The position numbers were made by a program, and so were the translations under genes. Below, piece after piece: positions 34,556 to 43,395 of a stretch of DNA of 64,000 nt. Under the pieces are notes generated by a model. It searched no databases. It was not told the DNA's origin and was given only the letters and a program-made list of their open reading frames with translations. Source of the stretch: Roseibium sp. (GTDB taxonomy: Bacteria; Pseudomonadota; Alphaproteobacteria; Rhizobiales; Stappiaceae); assembly GCA_017643215.1 (NCBI GenBank), contig JAEPNV010000018.1, positions 1 to 64,000 of the forward strand, in the 5' to 3' direction. How positions within the stretch are numbered: the stretch's first letter is position 1; the number at the start of each line of letters is the position of its first letter.

Positions 34556-35740
34556 TTATTCGTAAACGATGCTGGGCGCCGCGCGCTGGCCGCCATCTTG
34601 ATAGCGCACCAGTTCGCCCATAACCTTTGAGGCGATGTCCTTGTAGATGCCGGCCTGCGGGCTGTCGGGATCGGACACCACCACTGGCGTTCCAGCATCC
34701 GAGGTTTCCCGGATCTGCATGTTCAGCGGCACTTCGCCGAGGAACGGGACGCCGAGTTTCTCGGCCTCCTCACGCGCACCACCATGGCCAAAAATGTCGT
34801 GCCGGCCACCACAATCGGGACACAGGAAATAGCTCATGTTCTCGACGATGCCGAGAACCGGCACGTCGACCCGGCGGAACATGTTGAGGCCCTTGCGGGC
34901 ATCGATCAACGCCAGGTCCTGCGGTGTCGACACGATCACCGCGCCCGCCAGCGGCACCTGCTGCGCCATCGTCAACTGCGCATCGCCTGTGCCGGGCGGC
35001 ATATCGACGACCAGAACGTCCAGTTCACCCCAGGCAACCTCGCGCAGCATTTGCGTCAGCGCGGAAATCACCATCGGACCGCGCCAAATCATCGGGGTCT
35101 CCTCGTCCACAAGGAACCCCATGGACATGACCTTCACGCCATAGCCTTCCAGCGGCTTCAAGATCCGTCCGGACACTGGTTCCGGACGGCCGGTCACCCG
35201 GAACAGGCGGGGCACGGACGGGCCGTAGATATCGGCGTCAAGCACGCCGACCTTCAATCCGTTGGCCTGAAGGCCCAGCGCCAGATTCGCGGTCGTCGTC
35301 GATTTGCCGACGCCGCCCTTGCCCGACGCGACGGCAATGATCGACTTGACACCCGGAACGCCTGGCTTGGGGCCGGCGTTTTCCTCGGCGGCCTGAGCCC
35401 GGCCTTGCATCGGCGGCGGGACGCTGCCGATCTGCGCCTTGGACGGAGCCGGGCGGGCGGGCGCTTGGCTCGGCTTGGCGGCGCCGGGCGCGCGTTCGGC
35501 GGTGAGTGCGACCATGGCGTTTTCAACGCCGGGCACCTCTTTAACGACTTTTTCCGCGGCCTGGCGCAGCGGCTCCAGTTCCTGGGCGCGCTCGGCCGGC
35601 ACCGTGATGGAAAAGGCGACGCGTCCGTCGGACACGAACACATCGGATACGAGGCCGAGGGACACCAAATCACCCTCAAGGTCCGGTCCCTTGACCTTTG
35701 AAAGCTGGTCCATCACCGCCTGTTTGACGCTTTCGCTCAT
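34556..35740 (-). CDS. apbC: Mrp/NBP35 family iron-sulfur carrier ATPase
   Basis: A 394-residue cytosolic P-loop ATPase. An N-terminal MIP18/DUF59 domain (about residues 1-95) is followed by a proline/alanine linker and the ATPase domain with deviant Walker A SGKGGVGKST, switch motif PPGTGD and the bridging FLCPDCGG cysteine pair that binds a transferable 4Fe-4S cluster between protomers. ApbC delivers Fe-S clusters to client proteins. It lies just upstream of the FDH run, which encodes several cluster proteins. It ends in a hairpin and so is probably its own unit. Confidence 0.9.
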   Translation of the reverse strand: MSESVKQAVMDQLSKVKGPDLEGDLVSLGLVSDVFVSDGRVAFSITVPAERAQELEPLRQAAEKVVKEVPGVENAMVALTAERAPGAAKPSQAPARPAPSKAQIGSVPPPMQGRAQAAEENAGPKPGVPGVKSIIAVASGKGGVGKSTTTANLALGLQANGLKVGVLDADIYGPSVPRLFRVTGRPEPVSGRILKPLEGYGVKVMSMGFLVDEETPMIWRGPMVISALTQMLREVAWGELDVLVVDMPPGTGDAQLTMAQQVPLAGAVIVSTPQDLALIDARKGLNMFRRVDVPVLGIVENMSYFLCPDCGGRHDIFGHGGAREEAEKLGVPFLGEVPLNMQIRETSDAGTPVVVSDPDSPQAGIYKDIASKVMGELVRYQDGGQRAAPSIVYE

Positions 35741-35913
35741 TTTCTTAATTCATCTCCCCTATCGGCGCCCTGCCCCACGCGGCGCTTTCGTGCGCCTAAC
35801 GTAGTGATGGATAGGCGGGCGTCAATCGGGCGCGGCCAGCACAACACTCTTGCACGCCGGCACCGGTCCTTTTACCAAGCTCGGCAAACGTCTTCCCGAC
35901 CTTGGAAACGGCC

Positions 35914-36594
35914 ATGACGCGCATCCTGATTACGGCAACCAATCGCGGGATTGGATTTGAGCTGGCGAAGGCGGCGCTGGCACGCGGCTGGACGGTGTTC
36001 GGTTCGGTGCGGAGTGAAGTACAGGCGGCTGACAGCGCGGCGCAACTGGGCCCAGATTACACGCCTCTGGTGTTTGATGTCACCGATCACGCCGCCGTCA
36101 AGAACGCGGCCGGCCAGCTCGGCGGCGACATCGACATCCTGATCAACAATGCCGGTATCATCGGCCCCGACAGGCAGTCGGCACTCGATATGGATTTTGA
36201 CGGATTTGCCGAAACACTTGCGGTCAACACCCTGGCGCCGCTAGCGGTTTCCCAGGCGTTCCTGCCGCATCTTCGCCGCGCGGAAAGCGGCCGGATCCTG
36301 ACAATTTCCAGCCAGATGTCCTGGATGGGGTACCGGCAATCCGACCGGATCGCCTACCGGGCTTCCAAGGCGGCCGTCAACAAGGTGATGCAAGGTCTTG
36401 CCACCGATCTGACCGGCGACGGCATTCCGGTCGCCGTTATTGATCCTGGCTGGGTCAAGACCGATATGGGCGGCCCGAACGCGGACAACACAGCATGTGA
36501 CGTCGCCAAAGGTGTCTTGACCATCGCCGCGCGGATGAAACCGGGCGACACGGGCAAATTCTTCAGATGGACCGGCGAAGAACGGGAGTATTGA
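35914..36594 (+). CDS. SDR family oxidoreductase
   Basis: A 226-residue classical short-chain dehydrogenase. The cofactor motif is TATNRGIGFEL (TGxxxGxG class), with NNAG in the middle (INNAGIIG) and the catalytic Ser-Tyr-Lys as ISSQMS and YRASK. It is a soluble NAD(P)-dependent oxidoreductase of unknown substrate. I chose ATG 35914; an in-frame ATG at 35902 adds four residues. It has no operon partner and stands divergently from apbC. Confidence 0.85.
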   Translation: MTRILITATNRGIGFELAKAALARGWTVFGSVRSEVQAADSAAQLGPDYTPLVFDVTDHAAVKNAAGQLGGDIDILINNAGIIGPDRQSALDMDFDGFAETLAVNTLAPLAVSQAFLPHLRRAESGRILTISSQMSWMGYRQSDRIAYRASKAAVNKVMQGLATDLTGDGIPVAVIDPGWVKTDMGGPNADNTACDVAKGVLTIAARMKPGDTGKFFRWTGEEREY

Positions 36595-36740
36595 TCCCAC
36601 TGGACGCCACGGTCCTTCCGGAAGACTGATCCATCGGTGAGCGCGATCGGCCGCGCCACAGAATTGAATTGGACATTTTCTTTGCGTCATTGGACAACGT
36701 CCCGGTCAGCCATCCCGATCAACGCAGATGAAGCATCAAA

Positions 36741-37331
36741 ATGCCCTGGCCCGAACCCGTTACCCTTACCGGCACGCACGTCATTCTCGCCCCGCTGTCG
36801 CAGGCCCACGCCGCGGATCTTGCCGAGGCAAGCGCGGATGGCAACCTTCATACGCTTTGGTACACGTCCATTCCGGCGCCCGAAGGCGTTCCGGCGGAAA
36901 TCAACCGGCGGCTCGCCCTTCAAGACGCCGGGTCCATGCTGGCGTTCGCCGTGATTGCGCCAGACACCGGCAAGGCGGTCGGCATGACCACCTATATGAA
37001 CATCGACGCCGACCACAAGCGGGTCGAGATCGGCTCCACCTGGTACCGGAAAGCGGTCCAGCGCACGCCGCTCAACACGGAAGCCAAGCGGCTTCTGCTT
37101 GGCCATGCCTTTGAAGCGCTCGGCTGTATCGCGGTCGAATTCCGCACACATTTTTTGAACCGGCAAAGCCGGCAGGCGATCGAGCGGCTGGGCGCCAAAC
37201 TTGACGGCATCCTGCGTTCACACCAGGTGATGCCCAATGGCACGCTGCGGGATACGGCGGTCTATTCGATCATCGCCTGCGAATGGCCGGCGGTGAAAGC
37301 CGGCCTGGAGTTCAAGCTCGCCCGGCCGTGA
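36741..37331 (+). CDS. GNAT family N-acetyltransferase (RimJ/RimL type)
   Basis: A 196-residue acetyltransferase of the RimJ/RimL subgroup of the GNAT fold. The early part PVTLTGTHVILAPLSQAHA, then GSTWYRKAVQRTPLNTEAK and AFEALGCIAVEFRTHFLN, match this subgroup; acetyl-CoA binds at the central LLLGHAFEAL helix. Substrates in this class range from ribosomal protein N-termini to small amines. It appears monocistronic. Confidence 0.85.
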   Translation: MPWPEPVTLTGTHVILAPLSQAHAADLAEASADGNLHTLWYTSIPAPEGVPAEINRRLALQDAGSMLAFAVIAPDTGKAVGMTTYMNIDADHKRVEIGSTWYRKAVQRTPLNTEAKRLLLGHAFEALGCIAVEFRTHFLNRQSRQAIERLGAKLDGILRSHQVMPNGTLRDTAVYSIIACEWPAVKAGLEFKLARP

Positions 37332-37442
37332 CCGGAATACAACAATCGTTGATGTCTTCCGTTAGGAGAGCCGGTTTTAATCAAATGTGAGGAATTGGCG
37401 CGCACGCTCACCTTATCGGAGCAAAAACCGATGAGGTGCGTG

Positions 37443-37901
37443 ATGGAACTCTACCAGATTTGTTACCGGGCCCGGATCAACTGGTCGGGCCTCCGACGTG
37501 ACCTGGATTCGGAAATCGATCGCGCCCTTGCCCAGATCCGGCGCATCAACCGGCGCGGCGGCGTGACAGGCGCGCTCTTGCTTGGCAAATCCCACTTCCT
37601 CCAGTTCCTCGAAGGGGCGCCCGGCCCGGTGCTCGACACGCTTTATTGCGTCATGCAGGACCGGCGCGTCACCGATCTGGAAGCGGTGTTTCACGAGCCG
37701 GCGACCGAGCGGCTGTTTCCCAACAGTTTGATGTTTCACCGCAACCTGGCCAGCGGCGCGGTGATCCAGACCTATCCGGGCCTGCATGCGCTTGTTGATG
37801 AACAGGATCGTCTCACCCGTGGCAACGGCTATTCCGCTCTCGCCTGTTTTTCCGGCGACGTGCGCGAGAGCGGCGTGACCAACGGGATGATGCTGGTTTA
37901 G
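37443..37901 (+). CDS. Short BLUF-domain blue-light photoreceptor
   Basis: A 152-residue protein consisting of one BLUF domain plus a short C-terminal extension. The three residues of the flavin hydrogen-bond switch are present: Tyr8 (ICYRAR), Asn36 (RRINRRGG) and Gln54 (FLQFLEG). It binds FAD and changes state in blue light. There is no attached output domain, so it must act by protein-protein contact, as in other short BLUF proteins. I chose ATG 37443, which gives the canonical start directly before LYQICYRA; ATG 37431 is possible. With the photolyase it indicates a light-exposed niche. Confidence 0.9.
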   Translation: MELYQICYRARINWSGLRRDLDSEIDRALAQIRRINRRGGVTGALLLGKSHFLQFLEGAPGPVLDTLYCVMQDRRVTDLEAVFHEPATERLFPNSLMFHRNLASGAVIQTYPGLHALVDEQDRLTRGNGYSALACFSGDVRESGVTNGMMLV

Positions 37902-37940
37902 GGTCCGGTTTCGGTCACAACGTGCCGCCCCGGCGGCCGG

Positions 37941-38924
37941 TCAAAACGCAACCGACTGTGCGACGCCCTTTTCCTTCGCCAGATCGACGACCTTCGCAGC
38001 CACAGCCAAATCCTGCAGGCCGACGCCGGTTCCGTCAAACAGCGTGATCTGATCGTCGCCGGTGCGGCCCGGATCGGTTCCATTGATGACCGCGCCGATT
38101 TGACCGATCGCGCTTTCCAAAATCAGCCCCGAACCGACCGCATGCTGCGCCTCGCCGAGGGTCACGGATTGCGCGACCTCATCGGTATAGACCTTGGCGC
38201 GGGCCAGGATCTTCGGATCGACTTCCTGCTTGCCGACCGTGTCGGTTCCCATGCAGGCCAGATGGGTGCCGGGCCGAATGTGTTCATCCATCAGGATCGG
38301 ATCAAAGCTCGACGTGATCGTGATGATCACATCGGCTTCCGCGCCGAGTTGATCCAGATCGACCGCCTCAAACGGCAAACCAAGTTCCGTGGCCGTTTCT
38401 TCAAGGCGGGACAGCATCTCCGGATGCAGGTTCCAGCCGATGATCTTGTCGAAGTCCCGTTGCCTGACGGCCGCCCGGATCTGAAACGCGGACTGATGGC
38501 CGGCGCCGACCATGCCGAGCACCTTCGCCTTCTTGCGCGCCAGATGCTTGATCGATACGGCCGACGAGGCGGCCGTGCGAAGCGCCGTCAAGAGGTTGCC
38601 GCCGACCAGCGCCGACGGGCGGCCGGTATCGGCGTCAAACAGCACGACCGTGGATTGATGGTTGGTCAGGCCCTTGTCCGCATTTCCCGGCCAATAGCCG
38701 CCGGACTTCAAGCCCAGCGCCAGGCTTTCCCGGTCAAATCCGGACTTGAACCCGTAAAGCGCATCGGCGTGGCCGATGGCCTCGCGGACAACCGGAAAGT
38801 TGTAGGCCGACCCGCGGGCCATCGCCGCGAAGATTGCCTCGACCGCGTCAAACGCGGCCTCGGCTGTCATCAGTCCGGCGATTTCGCATTCCGGGACGAT
38901 GGTGACCGTGTGCACATCCGACAT
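37941..38924 (-). CDS. bhcD: Iminosuccinate reductase
   Basis: A 327-residue protein of the ornithine cyclodeaminase/mu-crystallin family, with the NAD(P)-binding Rossmann stretch VLGMVGAGHQSAFQIRA and the typical GLKSGGYWPGN loop. As the last gene of the bhcABCD order it is iminosuccinate reductase, converting iminosuccinate to L-aspartate, which re-enters the cycle as amino donor. Ornithine cyclodeaminase activity would be the generic annotation and is less likely in this context. It starts 20 bases after bhcC. Confidence 0.9.
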   Translation of the reverse strand: MSDVHTVTIVPECEIAGLMTAEAAFDAVEAIFAAMARGSAYNFPVVREAIGHADALYGFKSGFDRESLALGLKSGGYWPGNADKGLTNHQSTVVLFDADTGRPSALVGGNLLTALRTAASSAVSIKHLARKKAKVLGMVGAGHQSAFQIRAAVRQRDFDKIIGWNLHPEMLSRLEETATELGLPFEAVDLDQLGAEADVIITITSSFDPILMDEHIRPGTHLACMGTDTVGKQEVDPKILARAKVYTDEVAQSVTLGEAQHAVGSGLILESAIGQIGAVINGTDPGRTGDDQITLFDGTGVGLQDLAVAAKVVDLAKEKGVAQSVAF

Positions 38925-38944
38925 TATTGTTATCCCGTCAGTCG

Positions 38945-40108
38945 TCAGTAGGCTTTGCCGCGCGCGGACACCGGCCAGAGCGTCTCCACCTTGCCGCCGC
39001 GCACGCCAACGTACCAGTCATGGACGTTGCAGGTCGGATCGCAATGCCCCGGGACAAGGCGCAGCTTCTCGTTGATCTTCAAGACGCCGCCCAGGTCCTC
39101 GACGACGCCGTGCTCGTCGGAGCATTTGACGTATTTTACGTCGTCGCGCCCGAAGACCACCGGCAAACCGCTGTCGACGGACTGGGCTTTCAGGCCCGCA
39201 TCGACGATCGCCTTTTCGGCCTTGGCATGGGACATGACGGAGGTCAGGAGGAACAGGGAATTTTCCCATTCACCAGCATCGATCCGCTTGCCGTCCTTGT
39301 CGAGGATGCGGCCGTAGTCCGCGTCCATGAACGCATAGGACCCGCACTGCAGCTCGTTGTAGACGCCCGAATTGCTCTCAAAGTAATAGGAGCCGGTGCC
39401 GCCGCCGCCGACGATGTCGCAGTCCAGCCCGACTGCCTTCAGACCGTCGACCGCGTCCTTCACCATGGCAACGGCAATATCGATCTTGGCTTTGCGGTCT
39501 TCATAGCTGTCCATGTGCTGCATGGCGCCCTGATAGGCCTGGATGCCGGTAAACTTCAAACCCGGCGCGGCATGGATGGCCTTCGCGATTTTCAAGACGT
39601 CCGGGGTGGTCGTCACGCCGCAGCGGCCGGCGCCGCAGTCAATCTCCACCAGACACTCAATTTCGGTGCCATGCCTTTGCGCCGCCTCGGACAGATCAGC
39701 GACATTGTCGATGTCGTCGACGCAGCAAATCGTCCGTGCGCCAAGTTTGGGCAGCCCGGCAAGCCGGTCGATCTTCTGCGGGTCCCGGACCTGGTTGCTG
39801 ACCAGGACGTCCTTGATGCCCCCGCGGGCGAAAACTTCCGCTTCAGACACTTTCTGGCAGCATACGCCGACGGCGCCACCAAGTTTTTCCTGCAGCTTCG
39901 CGACATCCACGGACTTGTGCATCTTGCCGTGCACCCGGTGCCGCATGCCATGGTCGCGCGCGTAGTCGCCCATCTTCTTGATGTTGCGCTCCAGGGCATC
40001 CAGATCGAGGATCAGGCAGGGTGTCTGGATGTCCTTTTCATCCATTCCCGGAAGGGCCGGCACGTCATAGCCGACTTCAAGGGATTCGATTTTTGTCGGT
40101 GCGTTCAT
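38945..40108 (-). CDS. bhcC: Erythro-beta-hydroxyaspartate aldolase (DSD1/D-threonine aldolase fold)
   Basis: A 387-residue PLP enzyme of the D-threonine aldolase fold. The PLP lysine lies in HRVHGKMHK (residues about 56-64), and GHCDPTC near the C-terminus holds the divalent-metal ligands (His and Cys/Asp). In the beta-hydroxyaspartate cycle it joins glycine and glyoxylate into (2R,3S)-beta-hydroxyaspartate. The longer frame starting at 40180 would enter the upstream gene; ATG 40108 is preferred. Gene order and divergence from bhcR support the assignment. Confidence 0.92.
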   Translation of the reverse strand: MNAPTKIESLEVGYDVPALPGMDEKDIQTPCLILDLDALERNIKKMGDYARDHGMRHRVHGKMHKSVDVAKLQEKLGGAVGVCCQKVSEAEVFARGGIKDVLVSNQVRDPQKIDRLAGLPKLGARTICCVDDIDNVADLSEAAQRHGTEIECLVEIDCGAGRCGVTTTPDVLKIAKAIHAAPGLKFTGIQAYQGAMQHMDSYEDRKAKIDIAVAMVKDAVDGLKAVGLDCDIVGGGGTGSYYFESNSGVYNELQCGSYAFMDADYGRILDKDGKRIDAGEWENSLFLLTSVMSHAKAEKAIVDAGLKAQSVDSGLPVVFGRDDVKYVKCSDEHGVVEDLGGVLKINEKLRLVPGHCDPTCNVHDWYVGVRGGKVETLWPVSARGKAY

Positions 40109-40124
40109 TGAATTGGTCCTCCGG

Positions 40125-41090
40125 TCATTTGATCCAGGGCAGCGTGTCGAGGTCGACATTGCCGCCCGTGATGACGACACCCACGCGTTTGCCGCGGAAG
40201 ACGTCGGGGTTTTTAAAGATTGTGGCCAGCGGCACGGAGCAGCTTGCCTCCATTACGATTTTCATGCGCTGCCACGTCAACTTCATCGCATCGATAATCT
40301 CCTGTTCCGACGCGGTGAAAATGTCGGTCACGTAGGTGCTGACGAAGTGCCAGGTGTTTTCTTTGAGCGGCACCTTGAGGCCGTCCGCGATCGTGACCGG
40401 CGCGTCGTCGGCGATAATGTGTCCGGCCTTGAAACTGCGGTACGCATCATCCGCCTGTTCCGGTTCGGCCGCGTAGATCTTCACCTCGGGTGCCAGCGTC
40501 GACAGGGTGAGGCAGGTGCCGGACACCATGCCGCCGCCGCCGATCGGCGCGATCACCGCATCGAGGCCGTCGGTCTGTTCCATCAGCTCTTTCGAGCAGG
40601 TGCCTTGACCGGCGATGACGCGCGGATCGTTGTACGGATGCACGAACTCCGCGCCGGTTTCTTTTTGAACCTCGGCAAACGTCGCCTCACGCGACGACGT
40701 CGAGGGCTCGCATTCAGTGATGATGCCGCCATACCCGCGGACCGCGTCCTTCTTGGCCTTCGGCGCCGTGCGTGGCATCACGACATGGCACGGAATGCCA
40801 CGCCGGCCGGCCGCGTAGGACAGTGACAGGGCATGGTTGCCGGACGAGTGCGTGGCAACGCCCTTTTTCGCCATCTCTTCGGTGAGACCGAACACAGCGT
40901 TGCAGGCCCCGCGGACCTTGAACGCGCCGGCTTTCTGGAAGTTCTCGCACTTGAAGAACAACTCAGCGCCCGTGAGGTCATTGAAGTAGGAGGACGTCAG
41001 CACCGGGGTCCGGTGGATATAGGGCTTGATCCGCTCGTGGGCGGCCAGCATGTCCTCGTAGGTGGGAAGGATGTTTGTCTGAATGTTCAT
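40125..41090 (-). CDS. bhcB: Beta-hydroxyaspartate dehydratase
   Basis: A 321-residue PLP dehydratase of the serine/threonine dehydratase family. The PLP Lys is in FQKAGAFKVRGA, and SSGNHALSLSYAA and GGGGMVSGTCL bind substrate and PLP phosphate. It removes water from beta-hydroxyaspartate to give iminosuccinate. A generic call would be threo-3-hydroxyaspartate ammonia-lyase. Its ATG shares one base with the bhcA stop (TAATG), so the two are translationally coupled. Confidence 0.92.
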   Translation of the reverse strand: MNIQTNILPTYEDMLAAHERIKPYIHRTPVLTSSYFNDLTGAELFFKCENFQKAGAFKVRGACNAVFGLTEEMAKKGVATHSSGNHALSLSYAAGRRGIPCHVVMPRTAPKAKKDAVRGYGGIITECEPSTSSREATFAEVQKETGAEFVHPYNDPRVIAGQGTCSKELMEQTDGLDAVIAPIGGGGMVSGTCLTLSTLAPEVKIYAAEPEQADDAYRSFKAGHIIADDAPVTIADGLKVPLKENTWHFVSTYVTDIFTASEQEIIDAMKLTWQRMKIVMEASCSVPLATIFKNPDVFRGKRVGVVITGGNVDLDTLPWIK

Positions 41091-42277
41091 TATGCAGCCG
41101 CCATGATGCTGTGATTGCCGTGCCGGTAGACGGATTGTGCCGCCGCGACACCCGAGCCAAGCGTAATGTCAAGCCCAAGATCGGCCATACACATTTCCGC
41201 AACCGCGATGCCCGAAAGCGCCATGGCGTCCGTAAGCATGCCGAGATGGCCGATTCTAAAGACCTTGCCGGCGACATCGCCCAGGCCGGTTCCGAAGGCC
41301 ATGCCGTAGGTCTCAACCGCATGGGCAACAATCGTTGATGCATCGAACCCGTCCGGCGTGCGGACCGCAGTCACCGTATTGGAATAAAGATCGGGCGTTG
41401 CCGCGAACGGTTTCATTCCCCAGGCAAAGGTCGCGGCGCGCACACCTTCGGCAATCCGCGCGTGGCGGGCAAAGACCTCATCAAGGCCTTCTTCCAAAAG
41501 CATCTCGGTCGCGTACTTCAGGCCGTTCAACAAACCGACCGCGGGTGTGTAAGGATAGCCGTTGATCTTGTAGTTTGCCCGCATATCGTCGATGGAGAAA
41601 AACGACCGCGGAAGCTTTGCCGTTTTGCTGGCCGCGACCGCCTTCTCGCTGAACGCGGTGATTGCCAAACCGACGGCCAGCATGAAGCCCTTCTGCGATC
41701 CCGTGACCGCGACGTCGACCTTCCACTCGTTGAACCGGAAATCCATCGATCCGATGGAGCTGACGCCATCGACCAGCAGCAGGGCATCGTGTCCGGCCGC
41801 GTCCATGGCCTTTCTAAGGCCGCCCACGTCGGAGACAACACCGGTCGCCGTCTCGTTGTGGGTGGCCAGCACCGCCTTGATCTCGCCAGCCGTGTCGGCG
41901 GCGAGGATTTCCTCGAACCGGCTGACCGGCAGACCTTCGCCCCAGGGACCGTCGACCTGGATCACCTCAAGGCCGAACTGCCGGCACATGTTGATCCATT
42001 TGTGGCTGAACATGCCATTGCGGGCGGCCAGAACCTTGTCGCCGGGGCTCAGTGTGTTGCTGATCGCCGTCTCCCAGCCACCGGTGCCGGATGCGGGAAA
42101 GATGAAGATTTCCGCGCCATCGGCCTTCATCACCTGGCGCACGCCGTCAATCGCGGGGTGCAGGATCTTGGCGAACATGGGCGAGCGATGGTCGATCGTC
42201 GGCATGTCGCAGGCTTTGCGGATCGCCTCGGGTATATTTGTCGGGCCCGGGATAAAGACCGGGTTCTGCAAGCTCAT
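41090..42277 (-). CDS. bhcA: Aspartate-glyoxylate aminotransferase
   Basis: A 395-residue class V aminotransferase. The PLP Lys is in VTGSQKGFM; FPASGTGGWETA and SIGSMDFRFNEWKVD are family-typical. It transfers the amino group of L-aspartate to glyoxylate, giving oxaloacetate and glycine, the first step of the cycle. Serine-glyoxylate aminotransferase is the older generic name. ATG 42277 has GGAGGATG upstream. It leads the bhcABCD operon, divergent from bhcR. Confidence 0.92.
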   Translation of the reverse strand: MSLQNPVFIPGPTNIPEAIRKACDMPTIDHRSPMFAKILHPAIDGVRQVMKADGAEIFIFPASGTGGWETAISNTLSPGDKVLAARNGMFSHKWINMCRQFGLEVIQVDGPWGEGLPVSRFEEILAADTAGEIKAVLATHNETATGVVSDVGGLRKAMDAAGHDALLLVDGVSSIGSMDFRFNEWKVDVAVTGSQKGFMLAVGLAITAFSEKAVAASKTAKLPRSFFSIDDMRANYKINGYPYTPAVGLLNGLKYATEMLLEEGLDEVFARHARIAEGVRAATFAWGMKPFAATPDLYSNTVTAVRTPDGFDASTIVAHAVETYGMAFGTGLGDVAGKVFRIGHLGMLTDAMALSGIAVAEMCMADLGLDITLGSGVAAAQSVYRHGNHSIMAAA

Positions 42278-42335
42278 GGCGCATCCTCCTGATAGTGTGT
42301 GCACATTTTATGGCGTGCGCGCCCGCGCCGCAATT

Positions 42336-42418
42336 TTTTTGAAATTATTTTTCAAAAATCAAGATTCACCAATAATATTGTTGAATCATAGGCTTATGTT
42401 TTTCATAATGTGAAAAAC
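42336..42418. promoter_or_regulatory. Three dyads in the bhcA-bhcR intergenic region (candidate BhcR operators)
   Basis: Three inverted repeats lie in 83 bases of AT-rich DNA between the divergent genes: TTTTTGAAA-N5-TTTCAAAAA (42336-42358, nine-base arms), GATTCACCAATA-A-TATTGTTGAATC (42363-42387, twelve-base arms with one mismatch), and GTTTTTCA-TAATG-TGAAAAAC (42398-42418, perfect eight-base arms). BhcR is an IclR-type regulator known to bind this interval in other bacteria. The outer two resemble each other (TTGAAA/TTTTCA cores). The middle one could be the primary site. Confidence 0.6.
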
Positions 42419-42438
42419 CTTTTCGGGTGATTTCGCAG

Positions 42439-43296
42439 ATGAGCAATGCATATGGCGATGCCCCGTCCGACCGGCGCGCCCGGGGCCGCCCCCGCGCCTG
42501 GGACGACAAGACCTCGCAAAACACCATCAAGTCGCTCGACAGGGCGATGGAAGTGCTGGAACGTTTGGGAGAATTGGGCGGGGCGACGCTGAGCGATCTT
42601 GCCGGCGACCTCGGCCAGGCGCCGGCATCGGTCTACCGGGTCCTGTTCACCCTTGAAACACGCGCCATCGTCGATTTCGAGCCGGCCTCGCAAACCTGGC
42701 ATATTGGATCGGGCGCATTCCTGATCGGGTCCAAGTTCCTGCGGCGCACGTCTTTGGTCGAGCGCGCCCGGCCGGTCCTGCGGGCCTTGATGCGTGAAAC
42801 CGGAGAAACCGCCAATCTGGGGATCGAACGCGACGGACACGTCCTCTTCGTCAGCCAGGTGGAAACGCACGAGGCGATCCGGGCGTTCTTTCCGCCTGGC
42901 ACGATTTCGCCGATGCATGCCTCGGGAATCGGCAAGGCCCTGCTTGCCCAGATGGACGACCGGCAGGTTTTGGATATCCTGGCCAAGACGGGACAGGAAG
43001 AATTCACCGAACACACGCTGACCAAGCCGGACGCGCTGCTGGCGGACCTTGCGGCCACCCGCGCGCGCGGCTACGCGATCGACGCGGAAGAAAAGAACCT
43101 TGGTATGCGCTGCATCGCCGCGCCGATCTTTGACCTGCATGGCGAAGCGATTGCCGGCCTGTCGATCTCTGGACCGTCGACGCGGCTGCCGCAAAGCGAG
43201 ACCGAAACCCTTGCACGGTCGGTGATTGAAGCTGCGGCCGCTGTCACATCGGGAATTGGCGGCCAACCCGCCCCGGCCGCGTTTCCCGGCGGTTGA
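42439..43296 (+). CDS. bhcR: IclR family regulator of the beta-hydroxyaspartate cycle
   Basis: A 285-residue IclR-type regulator. A basic N-terminal stretch (RRARGRPRAW) precedes the winged helix-turn-helix (residues about 30-90, TLSDLAGDLGQAPASVYRVL) and the C-terminal effector domain. It is divergent from bhcA with three dyads between, the standard arrangement for BhcR, which responds to glyoxylate. I chose ATG 42439; an in-frame GTG at 42427 is less likely. It precedes fdhD on the same strand by 99 bases. Confidence 0.9.
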   Translation: MSNAYGDAPSDRRARGRPRAWDDKTSQNTIKSLDRAMEVLERLGELGGATLSDLAGDLGQAPASVYRVLFTLETRAIVDFEPASQTWHIGSGAFLIGSKFLRRTSLVERARPVLRALMRETGETANLGIERDGHVLFVSQVETHEAIRAFFPPGTISPMHASGIGKALLAQMDDRQVLDILAKTGQEEFTEHTLTKPDALLADLAATRARGYAIDAEEKNLGMRCIAAPIFDLHGEAIAGLSISGPSTRLPQSETETLARSVIEAAAAVTSGIGGQPAPAAFPGG

Positions 43297-43395
43297 AAGA
43301 CATCCGCCCGAGTTGCCGCAGACGGTTCATGCCGCGCTCTTGCAATGCAGCGGTCCGGTCCAATAAGTTGGCCGCCCAACACTCGGAGAGACGTG

